Assembly: GCA_018136815.1 (NCBI GenBank)
Contig: CM030935.1
Location: 5,648,448 to 5,712,447 of the forward strand
DNA from: Isochrysis galbana
Taxonomy: Eukaryota > Haptophyta > Isochrysidales > Isochrysidaceae
Length of the DNA stretch: 64,000 nt
Direction of reading: 5' to 3'
The stretch's first letter is position 1; each line of letters starts with the position of its first letter. Below the pieces are notes generated by a model. It ran no database searches. It was not told the origin of the DNA and saw only the letters and a list, made by a program, of their open reading frames with translations. The translations under genes were made by a program, and so were the position numbers. Positions 36,177-46,660 of the stretch are shown piece by piece.

Positions 36177-37077
36177 TGTGGAAAGAAGCATTCATGGTAT
36201 GAGGTGTCTTCTTGAGTACTTACTGGTATACTGAGCACATGCAATGCTTTCTGTCGGTTTTTCGTGTCCATCGTCGTCAACCTACGTTCAACAACGCTGT
36301 GTCGTTGTCCAACGCTAGTGGCTATCCATTGCCGAATTATTTATGCGACGTAAGAGGTCATAAGCCGTACGACCGGAAAAGAGTCTAAGCAAAACCTCGA
36401 CCGGAAAAAAGTCTAAGCAAAACTTTTAATATTCTCGCCTTGCGCGCGGCATTGAGATATTCCTCGGTAGCAACGCCCGTTCCCCCCCCCCCCCTTTCCC
36501 TCACTTCCCGCCTTGCGGCATCTCCCCTTGTGAGAGGGTGCAACTTGAGGTTCCCCCCCATTACCGTTTTCTACACCTTATAAAAAAAAAGATCTGAAGA
36601 TTCAGGGCTACACACCTAATGCTAGACGGCACCTTTCTCCGCATATCATACATCGCCCTTCCATCCCTTTCTTCCACCTCCTCCCCTTCCCCCCCTCTTT
36701 CCTTTGTCTTCGGTGTCGGGGGTGCGGCCCTGGTGCGCTACCACGGGCCAAGGGCACACTAACTTGGATACTCAATGTTGCTGTTACGAGGGACGCACAA
36801 AAACGTCTCCTCCAATTGTCACAACATTTGTACGTATCGGACCTTCTCGAACGCTATGGATCATACATCGATTCGTCCAATTCACGCCACTTTGACGTGG
36901 AAAGGTGGCCACTTGAGTGTTCACCTTCACATTCATCCACCCACTTTCTACTGCCCTGTTTCTTTACCTAACCTGGGTCTTTTTCTTACAGTAACAGTGG
37001 GGTGGATGGTCCATCGGTCCATCCACTCCTTTCCCCCTTTCTTGGGAGTCGAACCCGCGCCCTCTGCTTTTATGTGC
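36177..37077. other. Intergenic with repeats
   Basis: A tandem duplication near 36370-36424 repeats GTCTAAGCAAAAC after CGACCGGAAAA. 36582-36752 is the inverted copy of 27691-27856. 36753-37077 shows nothing recognisable. Confidence 0.6.
36582..36752 (-). repeat. Dispersed repeat, copy 2 (inverted)
   Basis: Reverse complement of 27691-27856 with about 85-90% identity by eye. The pair flanks the block holding the EF-hand, AAAP and small membrane-protein genes. Confidence 0.85.
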
Positions 37078-38945
37078 CCCTTGAATGGCATGTGGTCGAG
37101 AAGCCCGACGCATCCTTTGGTCCATTCAAACGCAACATGCTCTCCACCCACAAGGCGTGCTCACGCAATGATGATATGAAGTGCATCATGGGCAAGGTGA
37201 ATGGCTTTGAACTTCCGGGAGGTGCATTCATGCCGTTCACCATGGGTGACGACTAGCCAAGTCCGCTGTTGTCCGACAGCAAGGGTGCAAAGGCACTCGC
37301 GGACAATCCCATCATGAAGCCATGGTGCCACGGTTCTTGAGGTAGAGAAGGCAATGCAGCGCCGCCTGCCAAAGGTTCACGGTGGGGAACGACATCGCGC
37401 GGCAAAGTTGGCCCACCGTGTACGAGATGTCGGGGTTGCTCACCACGGCGGCGTAGAGGAGACTACCGACAAGGCCACGGTACTTGGTGCCAAACTTGGG
37501 ATCGAGCTCCGTCTTGATCCGCTCTTTCTCGTCTTGCGCCTCGATGACGTCCTTGCCGAGGTACGAGTTGCATGTCGAGCTTCTCGACCACATGCCATCC
37601 AAGGGGTGCACCGGCTTGGGGGCGCACAAGTGCAAGGAACTTGGCGGTGCCGGTGCCCCAAGTCTTGATTGCCTTGCCACTTGCCACCTCAACCATGTCC
37701 GTGCGCGTCTCATCCACGCCGTCTGGGAAGAAGCTGATGTCGTTGAAGTAGTCCGCCCCGGTTGCGCCCGAGTCGATGAGGATACGTAATGCATCATCTT
37801 GGGTGTTCTTGGTCGTGGTGGCACATATCTTGTTGCAGGTGAAGGTGAGGCGTCCACCACTTTGCTTGTTTTCCTTCTTCATCTTGGCATCGTAGAGGTT
37901 GGCCTTGATCTTGGCTTGGAGGCCCACGTACGTGGCCATGACCATGAAGGAATCCTCATCACGGAGCACGTAGAGGCATGGCTCGCTGAACGCCACGATG
38001 AAGCCAAACGCCTCCGCCGCCTGCCGGACTACTCCGTCGACGTGCCCGCCAACCTCAAGCGCCTTCAAGCAAGGAAGGCGGAAGACGTCAACGAGGTCGC
38101 GCTCAAGGCCAATGCGCAACGCCGACCCGATGTCCGTTCAAACGACTCAACCGCCGTAACCGACTCAACCGCCGTAACCGACTCAACCGCCGTAACCGAC
38201 TCAACCGCCGGTCACGTAACCGACACAAAAGCAAAACCCCAACAAGAACAAATGCTTTGCACGCCAAGTGGCGAAGTACAACGCGGGCCATTCGAGTCGG
38301 AAGATGGCAAGGAGGACACCGCGCCACGCCGCTCGAGCCGCATCGCGGGAGAGGAGCTCCCGTACACGGTGATGGACTACTCCACCTTGGGCAACGACAA
38401 CGCCGTCTTGGGCGACGAGAGTGCAAGCGAGTACTCGGCGTCGATGTGCCACAAGATCTTGATGGCGACCGAGGTGTGCAACGACGCCATCTACATCGGC
38501 TTCCCAAAGCCCTTCAAGCCGCACCAACTCAAGTTCCTACCACAAGATGAACAAGACTTGTGGGAGGAGGCGCGCATGAAGGAGTACAACACCTTGGTGA
38601 CCAACAAGACCTTCATCGACGAGAAGCCAATCAAGGAAGTGGGACGCGCCATCCCACTAGGTGAGACCCTCCGCTACAAGCGCGACGGCATCCGCAAGTC
38701 GCGCATGTACGTGCAAGGCTTCCGCCAAGTACCGGGCATTGACTTTGACCTCTCGTACTCGCCAACCATCTCCCATGGCGGCTTTCGACTGTTCTGCGTC
38801 ATCTCCGTCATCATGTGCACGTACAAGGGCGCCGCCGACGCCATCTCCGCGTACACGCAGAGCGAGTTGCCCCCCAACGAGCGCGTTTGGGTACGCATGC
38901 CCAAGAACTACCGCAAGTACGATGAACAAGGACAAGAACTAGCAG
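37078..38945. pseudogene. Scrambled copia fragments (left part of old copy)
   Basis: A mosaic of pieces matching the intact element at 38946-44059: 37078-37254 (protease-integrase linker, plus), 37255-37319 (RNase H, plus), 37320-37571 (RNase H/RT, minus), 37572-37900 (protease region, minus), about 37920-38012 (RT, minus), 38007-38132 (integrase N-side, plus), 38133-38262 (LTR piece) and 38263-38945 (integrase-RT linker and RT N-half, plus). The last piece is broken by the nested insertion and continues at 45646. No complete domain set remains. Confidence 0.85.
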
Positions 38946-39185
38946 TGAGTGGCGAAAGCTTTCTTGTTACTTGTCTCTTAGGGGTCTCTACCCTTGCACG
39001 GTCCGTTGTCCGTTCAAACGACTCAACCGCCGTAACCGACTCAACCGCGCCGATCACGTAACCGACACAAAAACAAAACCCCAACAAGAACAAATGCTTT
39101 GCACACCACCTAGCCATGCCATAGCTAGGCTAGGCCTTGGGTTCACGACACACATGAAGCCTTGCATGAAGCCTTGCGCTTCTCA
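38946..39185 (-). repeat. LTR 1 (3' LTR of the intact copia element)
   Basis: 240 bp, plus-strand start TGAGTGGCG, end GCGCTTCTCA. It contains the 18-bp unit CGACTCAACCGCCGTAAC, with a second, altered copy. Confidence 0.85.
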
Positions 39186-39195
39186 CCCCCCCTTG
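39186..39195 (-). other. Polypurine tract
   Basis: On the minus strand AAGGGGGGG immediately precedes the 3' LTR (TGAGAAG), the expected site of plus-strand DNA priming. Confidence 0.7.
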
Positions 39196-39249
39196 ACCTG
39201 ATCCCCCGGAGAAGGGCAACAAATGAGGGATTCGCAAGGCAGCAAGATC

Positions 39250-42200
39250 TCAGATGCGAACCATGATCAGCCCACGGAACTTGGTGAACTTGTTTGCCGC
39301 TAAGGGCTTCGTCATCATGTCGGCCACGTTGAGTTCGGTCTGCACGTGGTAGACACGTAACACATTCTTCTGCGTGAGCTCACGCACGTAGAGCTCACGA
39401 CGATGGATGTGACGGGCCAAACCCTTCATGATGGGATTGTCCGCGAGTGCCTTTGCACCCTTGCTGTCGGACAACAGCGGACTTGGCTCCGCTTGCTTCC
39501 AACCGAGATCCGCGAGCGTGTTACGGAAGTTCTCGATACGTTGCGAAGCGAGGGAGGCCGCCATCGTTTCCGCCTCGTTGGCCGACAGGGAGATGCTGTT
39601 TTGGCGCTTGCTGCCCCAATCGACGAGGCTGCCATTGATGAAGATGAGCCATCCGCTCGTCGAACGTACTACGTCCCACGATGCGTCGACCATGCCGCGT
39701 ACCATGCCTTCACCTTGACGAAAAAGGCCGATGATGGGGCTATCGCCATTGTTCTTGTAGTACTTGAGGCCCATGGTGCCACGGTTCTTGAGGTAGAGAA
39801 GGCAATGCAGCGCCGCCTGCCAAAGGTTCACGGTGGGGAACGACATCGCGCGGCAAAGTTGGCCCACCGTGTACGAGATGTCGGGGTTGCTCACCACGGC
39901 GGCGTAGAGGAGACTACCGACAAGGCCGCGGTACTTGGTGCCAAACTTGGGATCGAGCTCCGTCTTGATCCGCTCTTTCTCGTCTTGCGCCTCGATGACG
40001 TCCTTGCCGAGGTACGAGTTGCATGGCGTGTCGACGGTGTTGCGCAACGTGTCCTCGTACTCGGTCATCTCTTCGAGGTGCGCGCCCACCAACTTGTTGA
40101 TGTAGTCTCCTTGGTGAAGAATGATTCCATCACTCACTTCCTTGAGTTGGGCTCCAAGTACTTCATCGAGACCTTCATGCCAAGTGAGCTTGAAGCCATC
40201 CTTCTCCATGGCCTCAAACACCTTGCGCACGAGCTTCATGTCATTGGGGCCCCACGGCATGTCGTCCACGTACGTGGCCATGACCATGAAGGAATCCTCA
40301 TCACGGAGCACGTAGAGGCATGGCTCGCTGAACGCCACGATGAAGCCAAACGCCTCAAGCCACATGGACAACTTGAGCCACCAATTGCGGCCGGACTGCA
40401 CCAAGCCATAGAGCGATTGCCCTAAGAGGGCTGCTAGTTCTTGTCCTTGTTCATCGTACTTGCGGTAGTTCTTGGGCATGCGTACCCAAACGCGCTCGTT
40501 GGGGGGCAACTCGCTCTGCGTGTACGCGGAGATGGCGTCGGCGGCGCCCTTGTACGTGCACATGATGACGGAGATGACGCAGAACAGTCGAAAGCCGCCA
40601 TGGGAGATGGTTGGCGAGTACGAGAGGTCAAAGTCAATGCCCGGTACTTGGCGGAAGCCTTGCACGTACATGCGCGACTTGCGGATGCCGTCGCGCTTGT
40701 AGCGGAGGGTCTCACCTAGTGGGATGGCGCGTCCCACTTCCTTGATTGGCTTCTCGTCGATGAAGGTCTTGTTGGTCACCAAGGTGTTGTACTCCTTCAT
40801 GCGCGCCTCCTCCCACAAGTCTTGTTCATCTTGTGGTAGGAACTTGAGTTGGTGCGGCTTGAAGGGCTTTGGGAAGCCGATGTAGATGGCGTCGTTGCAC
40901 ACCTCGGTCGCCATCAAGATCTTGTGGCACATCGACGCCGAGTACTCGCTTGCACTCTCGTCGCCCAAGACGGCGTTGTCGTTGCCCAAGGTGGAGTAGT
41001 CCATCACCGTGTACGGGAGCTCCTCTCCCGCGATGCGGCTCGAGCGGCGTGGCGCGGTGTCCTCCTTGCCATCTTCCGACTCGAATGGCCCGCGTTGTAC
41101 TTCGCCACTTGGCGTAAGCGTGTCGTCATCCTCTTCGTCGGACTCGATGATGCGGCGATGCCGTTGAGGAGCTCGGATAGGCGACGTGCTGTCAGAGGCG
41201 TTGTCGCTAGCATCCTCTTCCACCTCCGTGATGGGGCCCGAGTAGGAATGCTCCGAGGGCGTGTAGTCCGGATCCTCGTGGTCCTCCGGGATGCCAAACG
41301 CGTAGATTGAGCCATGCATCTTGCCGTATTGGTCGGTCTTGTCAATGGGGATCTCACCCCCCCTCGTGGTTTTCCACGGGAACTCGGTCTCCATGAAGGT
41401 GGCGTGCACACCGCTCACAAACACCTTGCCCGTCTCGAGGGACATGAAGATGTTGCCCGTGTGGTAGCGTGCCGGGCCCAAGTAGATGCACTCTTGTGCT
41501 TGCTCCGACAAGTTGTTGTCGCGGTACGCCTTGGGCTTCTGCACGATGGCCTTGCAACCGAACACCTTGAGCATGCTCAGGTTGACCGTGTGGCGGATGC
41601 CGGCACGCACTAGAGGAGGAGCACTATCCTTGGCGCCGGGGATGCGGTTGATGATCACCATCGCGGGATAGAGCGCAAACTCCCAATACTCTTGGGGAGC
41701 ATTGCACCCCAGGAGCAATGGTCGCATGGTGCGCTCGAGCAACTTGACCGCGATTTCCGCTGGGTTGCCCCACGGCTCGTACGGGTTGCTCTCTTGCTTG
41801 CGGATCAAGTTGCTATCGCAGATCTCTTGCACCTTGTCGCTCTTGAGCACGGGCTCATTGTCCGAGTGCAAGCGCTTCACGATGAAGAACCCTTGCGTGT
41901 CCGCCAAGAAGCGCTGCAACATCGTTGGATGCTCCGACTTGAAGCGCATGGGATACGCGAACACGAGGCCGGAGAAGACGTCGTAGAACACGTCCACGTA
42001 CTTGTAGCCCGTGAGCACGCTGCGGCAAGGCATAGTGAGGATGTCGTTGGTGATGACGTCCCCGACGGCGTTTGTCATCCATGGTCCTCCACCTCCGCCT
42101 CCGGGTCGGCGTTGCGCATTGGCCTTGAGCGCGACCTCGTTGACGTCTTCCGCCTTCCTTGCTTGAATGCGCTTGAGGTTGGCGGGCACGTCGACGGAGT

Positions 42201-43773
42201 AGTCCGGCAGGCGGCGGAGGCGTTCATCGCTAGGCGATCCAAGGCGCGCGCGCCAAATCTCCTTGGCCTCCTCATGCGTGGCGTGCATGTCCTTGTGCTT
42301 GTCGGTGGTGTACGGTCCAAGCGAGTACGCCTTGGTCGTCTCGCCCTTGGGGATGGGCCGTACATCCACATAGAAGCCTTGGGAGTCGTCACCCATGGTG
42401 AAAGGCATGAATGCACCTCCAGGAAGTTCAAAGCCATTCACCTTGCCCATGATGCACTTCATATCATCATTGCGTGAGCACGCCTTGTGGGTGGAGAGCA
42501 TGTTGCGTTTGAATGGGCCAAAGGATGCGTCGGGCTTCTCGACCACATGCCATCCAAGGGGTGCACCGGCTTGGGGGCGCACAAGTGCAAGGAACTTGGC
42601 GGTGCCGGTGCCCCAAGTCTTGATTGCCTTGCCACTTGCCACCTCAACCATGTCCGTGCGCGTCTCATCCACGCCGTCTGGGAAGAAGCTGATGTCGTTG
42701 AAGTAGTCCGCCCCGGTTGCGCCCGAGTCGATGAGGATACGTAATGCATCATCTTGGGTGTTCTTGGTCGTGGTTGCACATATCTTGTTGCAGGTGAAGG
42801 TGAGGCGTCCACCACTTTGCTTGTTTTCCTTCTTCATCTTGGCATCGTAGAGGTTGGCCTTGATCTTGGCTTGGAGGCCCTCCGGCACCTTGTCCCAATC
42901 GATCAAGTGCGCGGTGTCGGGGTTGGACCAGCAGATGCCCGCGTGCATGCGGTCGCAGTGGGAGCAGGGCTTCTTGTCCTTGTTGTTGTTGTTCCTACCA
43001 CCTCCACGCCCACCTTGGCCAGCCTTGAAGCCCGCCTCATAGGCCTTCTTGATAGCATCCGTGTCATCCTCGGTCTTGGACGCTTGCATTGCACGTTGGC
43101 CCGGACGCACCGTGGAGCGCACCGCCTCATGCTTATGGGCAATGGCCGCTGCCTCCACAAGGTTCTTGTGCACCATATCAGGCCTCTTGCGGTGCTCAAC
43201 TTCCAAGGAGCCCCATGCCTTGTCCACTTCACGAAGGACTCCTTCTCCACATCCAATGAAGCTCGCTTTCATGTCGAGGCACAACTCGGCGACGGAGACT
43301 TCGCGCGCGGTGCCCTTGAGTCCTTGGAAGATGCCAAACATGTTGTCAAAGCGGTTGGTGACCTCCTCCCTTGAGGGGAACTCCTGGAGGTTGGTCATCT
43401 TGAGTGTGTCATACTCCATCTTCTTGTCTTCAGCCTTGTCTTCGGTGTTGACCGCCACGTGCAACTCGTCGATGTGTTTGAACGCACGGTGGCCGTCGTA
43501 CTTCTCTTCCTCCTCATCCGTGTAGAGCACATCCAAGGTGGCCACAAGCTTGTCATCCTTGATGCACATGATGAGGAGGTCATATGCCTTGTTCAGTTCC
43601 ACCTGGGTGGCTTCCTTGTCCTTGTCGGCGTCATCGACGCTTTCCGTCTTGTTCTTGAGCATCGCACGTCGGCAACCGTTCTTGCCGGCCATCGCGAGCA
43701 ACTTGGGCCTGAATGCTCTCCATTCAGCACCATCCTTGTTGTAGAAGAAGATCTTGTCATTGTTCTTGTCCAT
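39250..43773 (-). CDS. Ty1/copia Gag-Pol polyprotein, intact
   Basis: A single frame of 1,507 residues. Gag occupies about 1-265. A zinc-knuckle-like motif has unusual spacing (CSHCDRMHAGIC, about 270-281). The aspartic protease active site is LIDSGATG (about 347-354). The integrase core has DVFYD, HSDNEP and the catalytic Glu in NPAEIAVKLLERT. Reverse transcriptase follows, with YVDDMPWG as the catalytic box and LVQSGRNWW upstream. RNase H shows NGSLVDWGSKRQ, SANEAE and LLSDSKGA. The order PR-INT-RT-RH is diagnostic for Ty1/copia (Pseudoviridae). It has no frameshift or stop, so the copy may be recent or active. Translation starts 30 bp inside the 5' LTR boundary. Confidence 0.95.
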   Translation of the reverse strand: MDKNNDKIFFYNKDGAEWRAFRPKLLAMAGKNGCRRAMLKNKTESVDDADKDKEATQVELNKAYDLLIMCIKDDKLVATLDVLYTDEEEEKYDGHRAFKHIDELHVAVNTEDKAEDKKMEYDTLKMTNLQEFPSREEVTNRFDNMFGIFQGLKGTAREVSVAELCLDMKASFIGCGEGVLREVDKAWGSLEVEHRKRPDMVHKNLVEAAAIAHKHEAVRSTVRPGQRAMQASKTEDDTDAIKKAYEAGFKAGQGGRGGGRNNNNKDKKPCSHCDRMHAGICWSNPDTAHLIDWDKVPEGLQAKIKANLYDAKMKKENKQSGGRLTFTCNKICATTTKNTQDDALRILIDSGATGADYFNDISFFPDGVDETRTDMVEVASGKAIKTWGTGTAKFLALVRPQAGAPLGWHVVEKPDASFGPFKRNMLSTHKACSRNDDMKCIMGKVNGFELPGGAFMPFTMGDDSQGFYVDVRPIPKGETTKAYSLGPYTTDKHKDMHATHEEAKEIWRARLGSPSDERLRRLPDYSVDVPANLKRIQARKAEDVNEVALKANAQRRPGGGGGGPWMTNAVGDVITNDILTMPCRSVLTGYKYVDVFYDVFSGLVFAYPMRFKSEHPTMLQRFLADTQGFFIVKRLHSDNEPVLKSDKVQEICDSNLIRKQESNPYEPWGNPAEIAVKLLERTMRPLLLGCNAPQEYWEFALYPAMVIINRIPGAKDSAPPLVRAGIRHTVNLSMLKVFGCKAIVQKPKAYRDNNLSEQAQECIYLGPARYHTGNIFMSLETGKVFVSGVHATFMETEFPWKTTRGGEIPIDKTDQYGKMHGSIYAFGIPEDHEDPDYTPSEHSYSGPITEVEEDASDNASDSTSPIRAPQRHRRIIESDEEDDDTLTPSGEVQRGPFESEDGKEDTAPRRSSRIAGEELPYTVMDYSTLGNDNAVLGDESASEYSASMCHKILMATEVCNDAIYIGFPKPFKPHQLKFLPQDEQDLWEEARMKEYNTLVTNKTFIDEKPIKEVGRAIPLGETLRYKRDGIRKSRMYVQGFRQVPGIDFDLSYSPTISHGGFRLFCVISVIMCTYKGAADAISAYTQSELPPNERVWVRMPKNYRKYDEQGQELAALLGQSLYGLVQSGRNWWLKLSMWLEAFGFIVAFSEPCLYVLRDEDSFMVMATYVDDMPWGPNDMKLVRKVFEAMEKDGFKLTWHEGLDEVLGAQLKEVSDGIILHQGDYINKLVGAHLEEMTEYEDTLRNTVDTPCNSYLGKDVIEAQDEKERIKTELDPKFGTKYRGLVGSLLYAAVVSNPDISYTVGQLCRAMSFPTVNLWQAALHCLLYLKNRGTMGLKYYKNNGDSPIIGLFRQGEGMVRGMVDASWDVVRSTSGWLIFINGSLVDWGSKRQNSISLSANEAETMAASLASQRIENFRNTLADLGWKQAEPSPLLSDSKGAKALADNPIMKGLARHIHRRELYVRELTQKNVLRVYHVQTELNVADMMTKPLAANKFTKFRGLIMVRI

Positions 43774-43787
43774 GTCTCTTTGTCTCT

Positions 43788-43802
43788 CGGCGGGGGTACC
43801 AG
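43788..43802 (-). other. Primer-binding site
   Basis: Minus-strand TGGTACCCCCGCCGA starts two bases after the 5' LTR. It would pair with a tRNA 3' end reading GGGGGTACCA; the tRNA identity was not determined. Confidence 0.55.
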
Positions 43803-43803
43803 A

Positions 43804-44059
43804 TGAGTGGCGAAAGCTGTCTTGTTACTTGTCTCTTAGGGGTCTCTACCCTTGCACGGTCCGTTATCCGTCCAAACGACTCAACCGCCGTAACCGACTC
43901 AACCGCCGTAACCGACTCAACCGCCGATCACGTAACCGACACAAAAACAAAACCCCAACAAGAACAAATGCTTTGCACACCACCTAGCCATGCCATAGCT
44001 AGGCTAGGCCTTGGGTTCACGACACACATGAAGCCTTGCATGAAGCCTTGCGCTTCTCA
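43804..44059 (-). repeat. LTR 2 (5' LTR of the intact element)
   Basis: 256 bp with TG...CA ends and three copies of the 18-bp unit. It differs from LTRs 1 and 3 by several substitutions (for example GTTATCCGTCC against GTTGTCCGTTC). Confidence 0.85.
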
Positions 44060-45399
44060 GGCGGTGCGCTCCACGGTACGTCCGGGCCAACGTGCAATGC
44101 AAGCGACCAAGACCGAGGATGACACGGATGCCATCAAGAAGGCCTATGAGGCGGGCTTCAAGGCTGGCCAAGGTGGGCGTGGAGGTGGTAGGAGCAACAA
44201 CAACAAGGACAAGAAGCCTTGCTCCCACTGCGACCGCATGCACACGGGCATCTGCGGGTCCAACCCCGACACCGCGCACTTGATCGATTGGGACAAGGTG
44301 CCGGAGGGCCTCCAAGCCAAGATCAAGGCCAACCTCTATGATGCCAAGATGAAGAAGGAAAACAAGCAAAGTGGTGGACGCCTCACCTTCACCTGCAACA
44401 AGATCTGTGCAACCACGACCAAGAACACCGAGGATGATGCCTTACGCATCCTCATCGACTCGGGCGCCACCGGGGCGGACTACTTCAACGACATCAGCTT
44501 CTTCCCGGACGGCGTGGATGAGACGCGCACGGACATGGTTGAGGTGGCAAGTGGCAAGGCAATCAAGACTTGGGGCACCGGCACCGCCAAGTTCCTTGCA
44601 CTTGTGCGCCCCCAAGCCGGTGCACCCCTTGGATGGCATGTGGTCGAGAAGCCCGACGCATCATTTGGTCCATTCAAACGCAACATGCTGAGATGGTTGG
44701 CGAGTACGAGAGGTCAAAGTCAATGCCCGGTACTTGGCGGAACGCAGCCTCCACAAGGTTCTTGTGCACCATATCAGGCCTCTTGCGGTGCTCAACTTCC
44801 AAGGAGCCCCATGCCTTGTCCACTTCACGAAGGACTCCTTCTCCACATCCAATGAAGCTCGCTTTCATGTCGAGGCACAACTCGGCGACGGAGACTTCGC
44901 GCGCGGTGCCCTTGAGTCCTTGGAAGATGCCAAACATGTTGTCAAAGCGGTTGGTGACCTCCTCCCTTGAGGGGAACTCCTGGAGGTTGGTCATCTTGAG
45001 TGTGTCATACTCCATCTTCTTGTCTTCGGCCTTGTCTTCGGTGTTGACCGCCACGTGCAACTCGTCGATGTGTTTGAACGCACGGTGGCCGTCGTACTTC
45101 TCTTCCTCCTCATCCGTGTAGAGCACATCCAAGGTGGCCACAAGCTTGTCGTCCTTGATGCACATGATGAGGAGGTCATATGCCTTGTTGAGTTCCACCT
45201 GGGTGGCTTCCTTGTCCTTGTTGGCGTCATCGACGCTTTCCGTCTTGTTCTTGAGCATCGCACGTCGGCAACCGTTCTTGCCGGCCATCGCGAGCAACTT
45301 GGGCCTGAATGCTCTCCATTCAGCACCATCCTTGTTGTAGAAGAAGATCTTGTCATTGTTCTTGTCCATGTCTCTTTGTCTCTCGGCGGGGGTACCAGA
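44060..45399. pseudogene. Truncated, inverted copia fragment
   Basis: From the right: a minus-strand gag N-half (45369 down to about 44750, starting MDKNNDKIFFYN), then an RT sliver of about 50 bp (44691-44742, minus), then an inverted plus-strand gag C-part and protease (44060-44690, with LIDSGATGADYF). The LTR 2 end is fused directly to the inverted gag. Integrase and nearly all of RT and RNase H are missing. Confidence 0.85.
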
Positions 45400-45645
45400 T
45401 GAGTGGCGAAAGCTTTCTTGTTACTTGTCTCTTAGGGGTCTCTACCCTTGCACGGTCCGTTGTCCGTTCAAACGACTCAACCGCCGTAACCGACTCAACC
45501 GCCGTAACCGACTCAACCGCCGGTCACGTAACCGACACAAAAACAAAACCCCAACAAGAACAAATGCTTTGCACACCACCTAGCCATAGCTAGGCCTTGG
45601 GTTCACGACACACATGAAGCCTTGCATGAAGCCTTGCGCTTCTCA
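45400..45645 (-). repeat. LTR 3
   Basis: 246 bp with TG...CA ends and three 18-bp units; lacks about 10 bp of the GCCATGCCATAGC region present in LTRs 1 and 2. It is next to the right target duplication AGCAG and shares with LTR 1 variants that LTR 2 lacks. Confidence 0.85.
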
Positions 45646-46343
45646 AGCAGCCCTCTTAGGGCAATCGCTCTATGGCTTGGTGCAGTCCGGCCGCAATTGG
45701 TGGCTCAAGTTGTCCATGTGGCTTGAGGCGTTTGGCTTCATCGTGGCGTTCAGCGAGCCATGCCTCTACGTGCTCCGTGATGAGGATTCCTTCATGGTCA
45801 TGGCCACGTACGTGGACGACATGCCGTGGGGCTCCAATGACATGAAGCTCGTGCGCAAGGTGTTTGAGGCCATGGAGAAGGATGGCTTCAAGCTCACTTG
45901 GCATGAAGGTCTCGATGAAGTACTTGGAGCCCAACTCAAGGAAGTGAGTGATGGAATCATTCTTCACCAAGGAGACTACATCAACAAGTTGGTGGGCGCG
46001 CACCTCGAAGAGATGACCGAGTACGAGGACACGTTGCGCAACACCGTCGACACGCCATGCAACTCGTACCTCGGCAAGGACGTCATCGAGGCGCAAGACG
46101 AGAAAGAGCGGATCAAGACGGAGCTCGATCCCAAGTTTGGCACCAAGTACCGCGGCCTTGTCGGTAGTCTCCTCTACGCCGCCGTGGTGAGCAACCCCGA
46201 CATCTCGTACACGGTGGGCCAACTTTGCCGCGCGATGTCGTTCCCCACCGTGAACCTTTGGCAGGCGGCGCTGCATTGCCTTCTCTACCTCAAGAACCGT
46301 GGCACCATGGGCCTCAAGTACTACAAGAACAATGGCGATAGCC
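45646..46343 (+). pseudogene. Old copia copy, right part (RT to RNase H)
   Basis: Continues the RT frame interrupted at 38945 (ALLGQSLYGLVQSG onward, with YVDDMPWG) in plus orientation, matching the reverse complement of 39739-40435. It stops before the RNase H catalytic core and runs into a short protease-like scrap (YFNDI, to about 46437). Confidence 0.85.
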
Positions 46344-46660
46344 TTGTCAAGTTGCTCTTGAGTTCTTGGAAGATGGACTACTTCAACGACATCAACTTTT
46401 TCATGCAACTCGTCGGGCCCCATCCTAGAAATTAAAATAGCTATTTCCCCCCCTAGTAGTCAAGCTATGACAATAGTTTTGTCAATTGTGTCTAAGCAGT
46501 AGTGCGAAGTATGCAGGGTGTGCTCATGTACACGCAACGTGTAAGGACAAGCTAAAGAGCAAGCACGCGTACTTATGTAGCCATTGAGAGACCGTAGATA
46601 GAATTGACAATTTGTCCTACTAGACATTTTGACGTCATCTCAGTTCCTAGGAAGAAAAAA
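46344..46660. other. Spacer, no gene
   Basis: A scrap of copia protease-like sequence to about 46405, then AT-richer sequence with no recognised feature. Confidence 0.6.

Larger units (their letters stand above)
38946..45645 (-). mobile_element. Composite Ty1/copia insertion with three LTRs
   Basis: A 6.7-kb insertion in an older copia RT sequence, flanked by a 5-bp target duplication AGCAG (38941-38945 and 45646-45650). LTRs, all in the same orientation with TG...CA ends, lie at 38946-39185, 43804-44059 and 45400-45645. The left unit (38946-44059) is a full-length element read on the minus strand with PBS, intact polyprotein and polypurine tract. The right unit (44060-45399) is a truncated, internally inverted fragment. 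The composite probably arose by auto-integration, template switching or LTR recombination before or after insertion. Confidence 0.85.

Noticed and set aside
39403-42815. Plus-strand frames of 90-340 codons inside the copia element
   Set aside because: Antisense shadows of the intact polyprotein.
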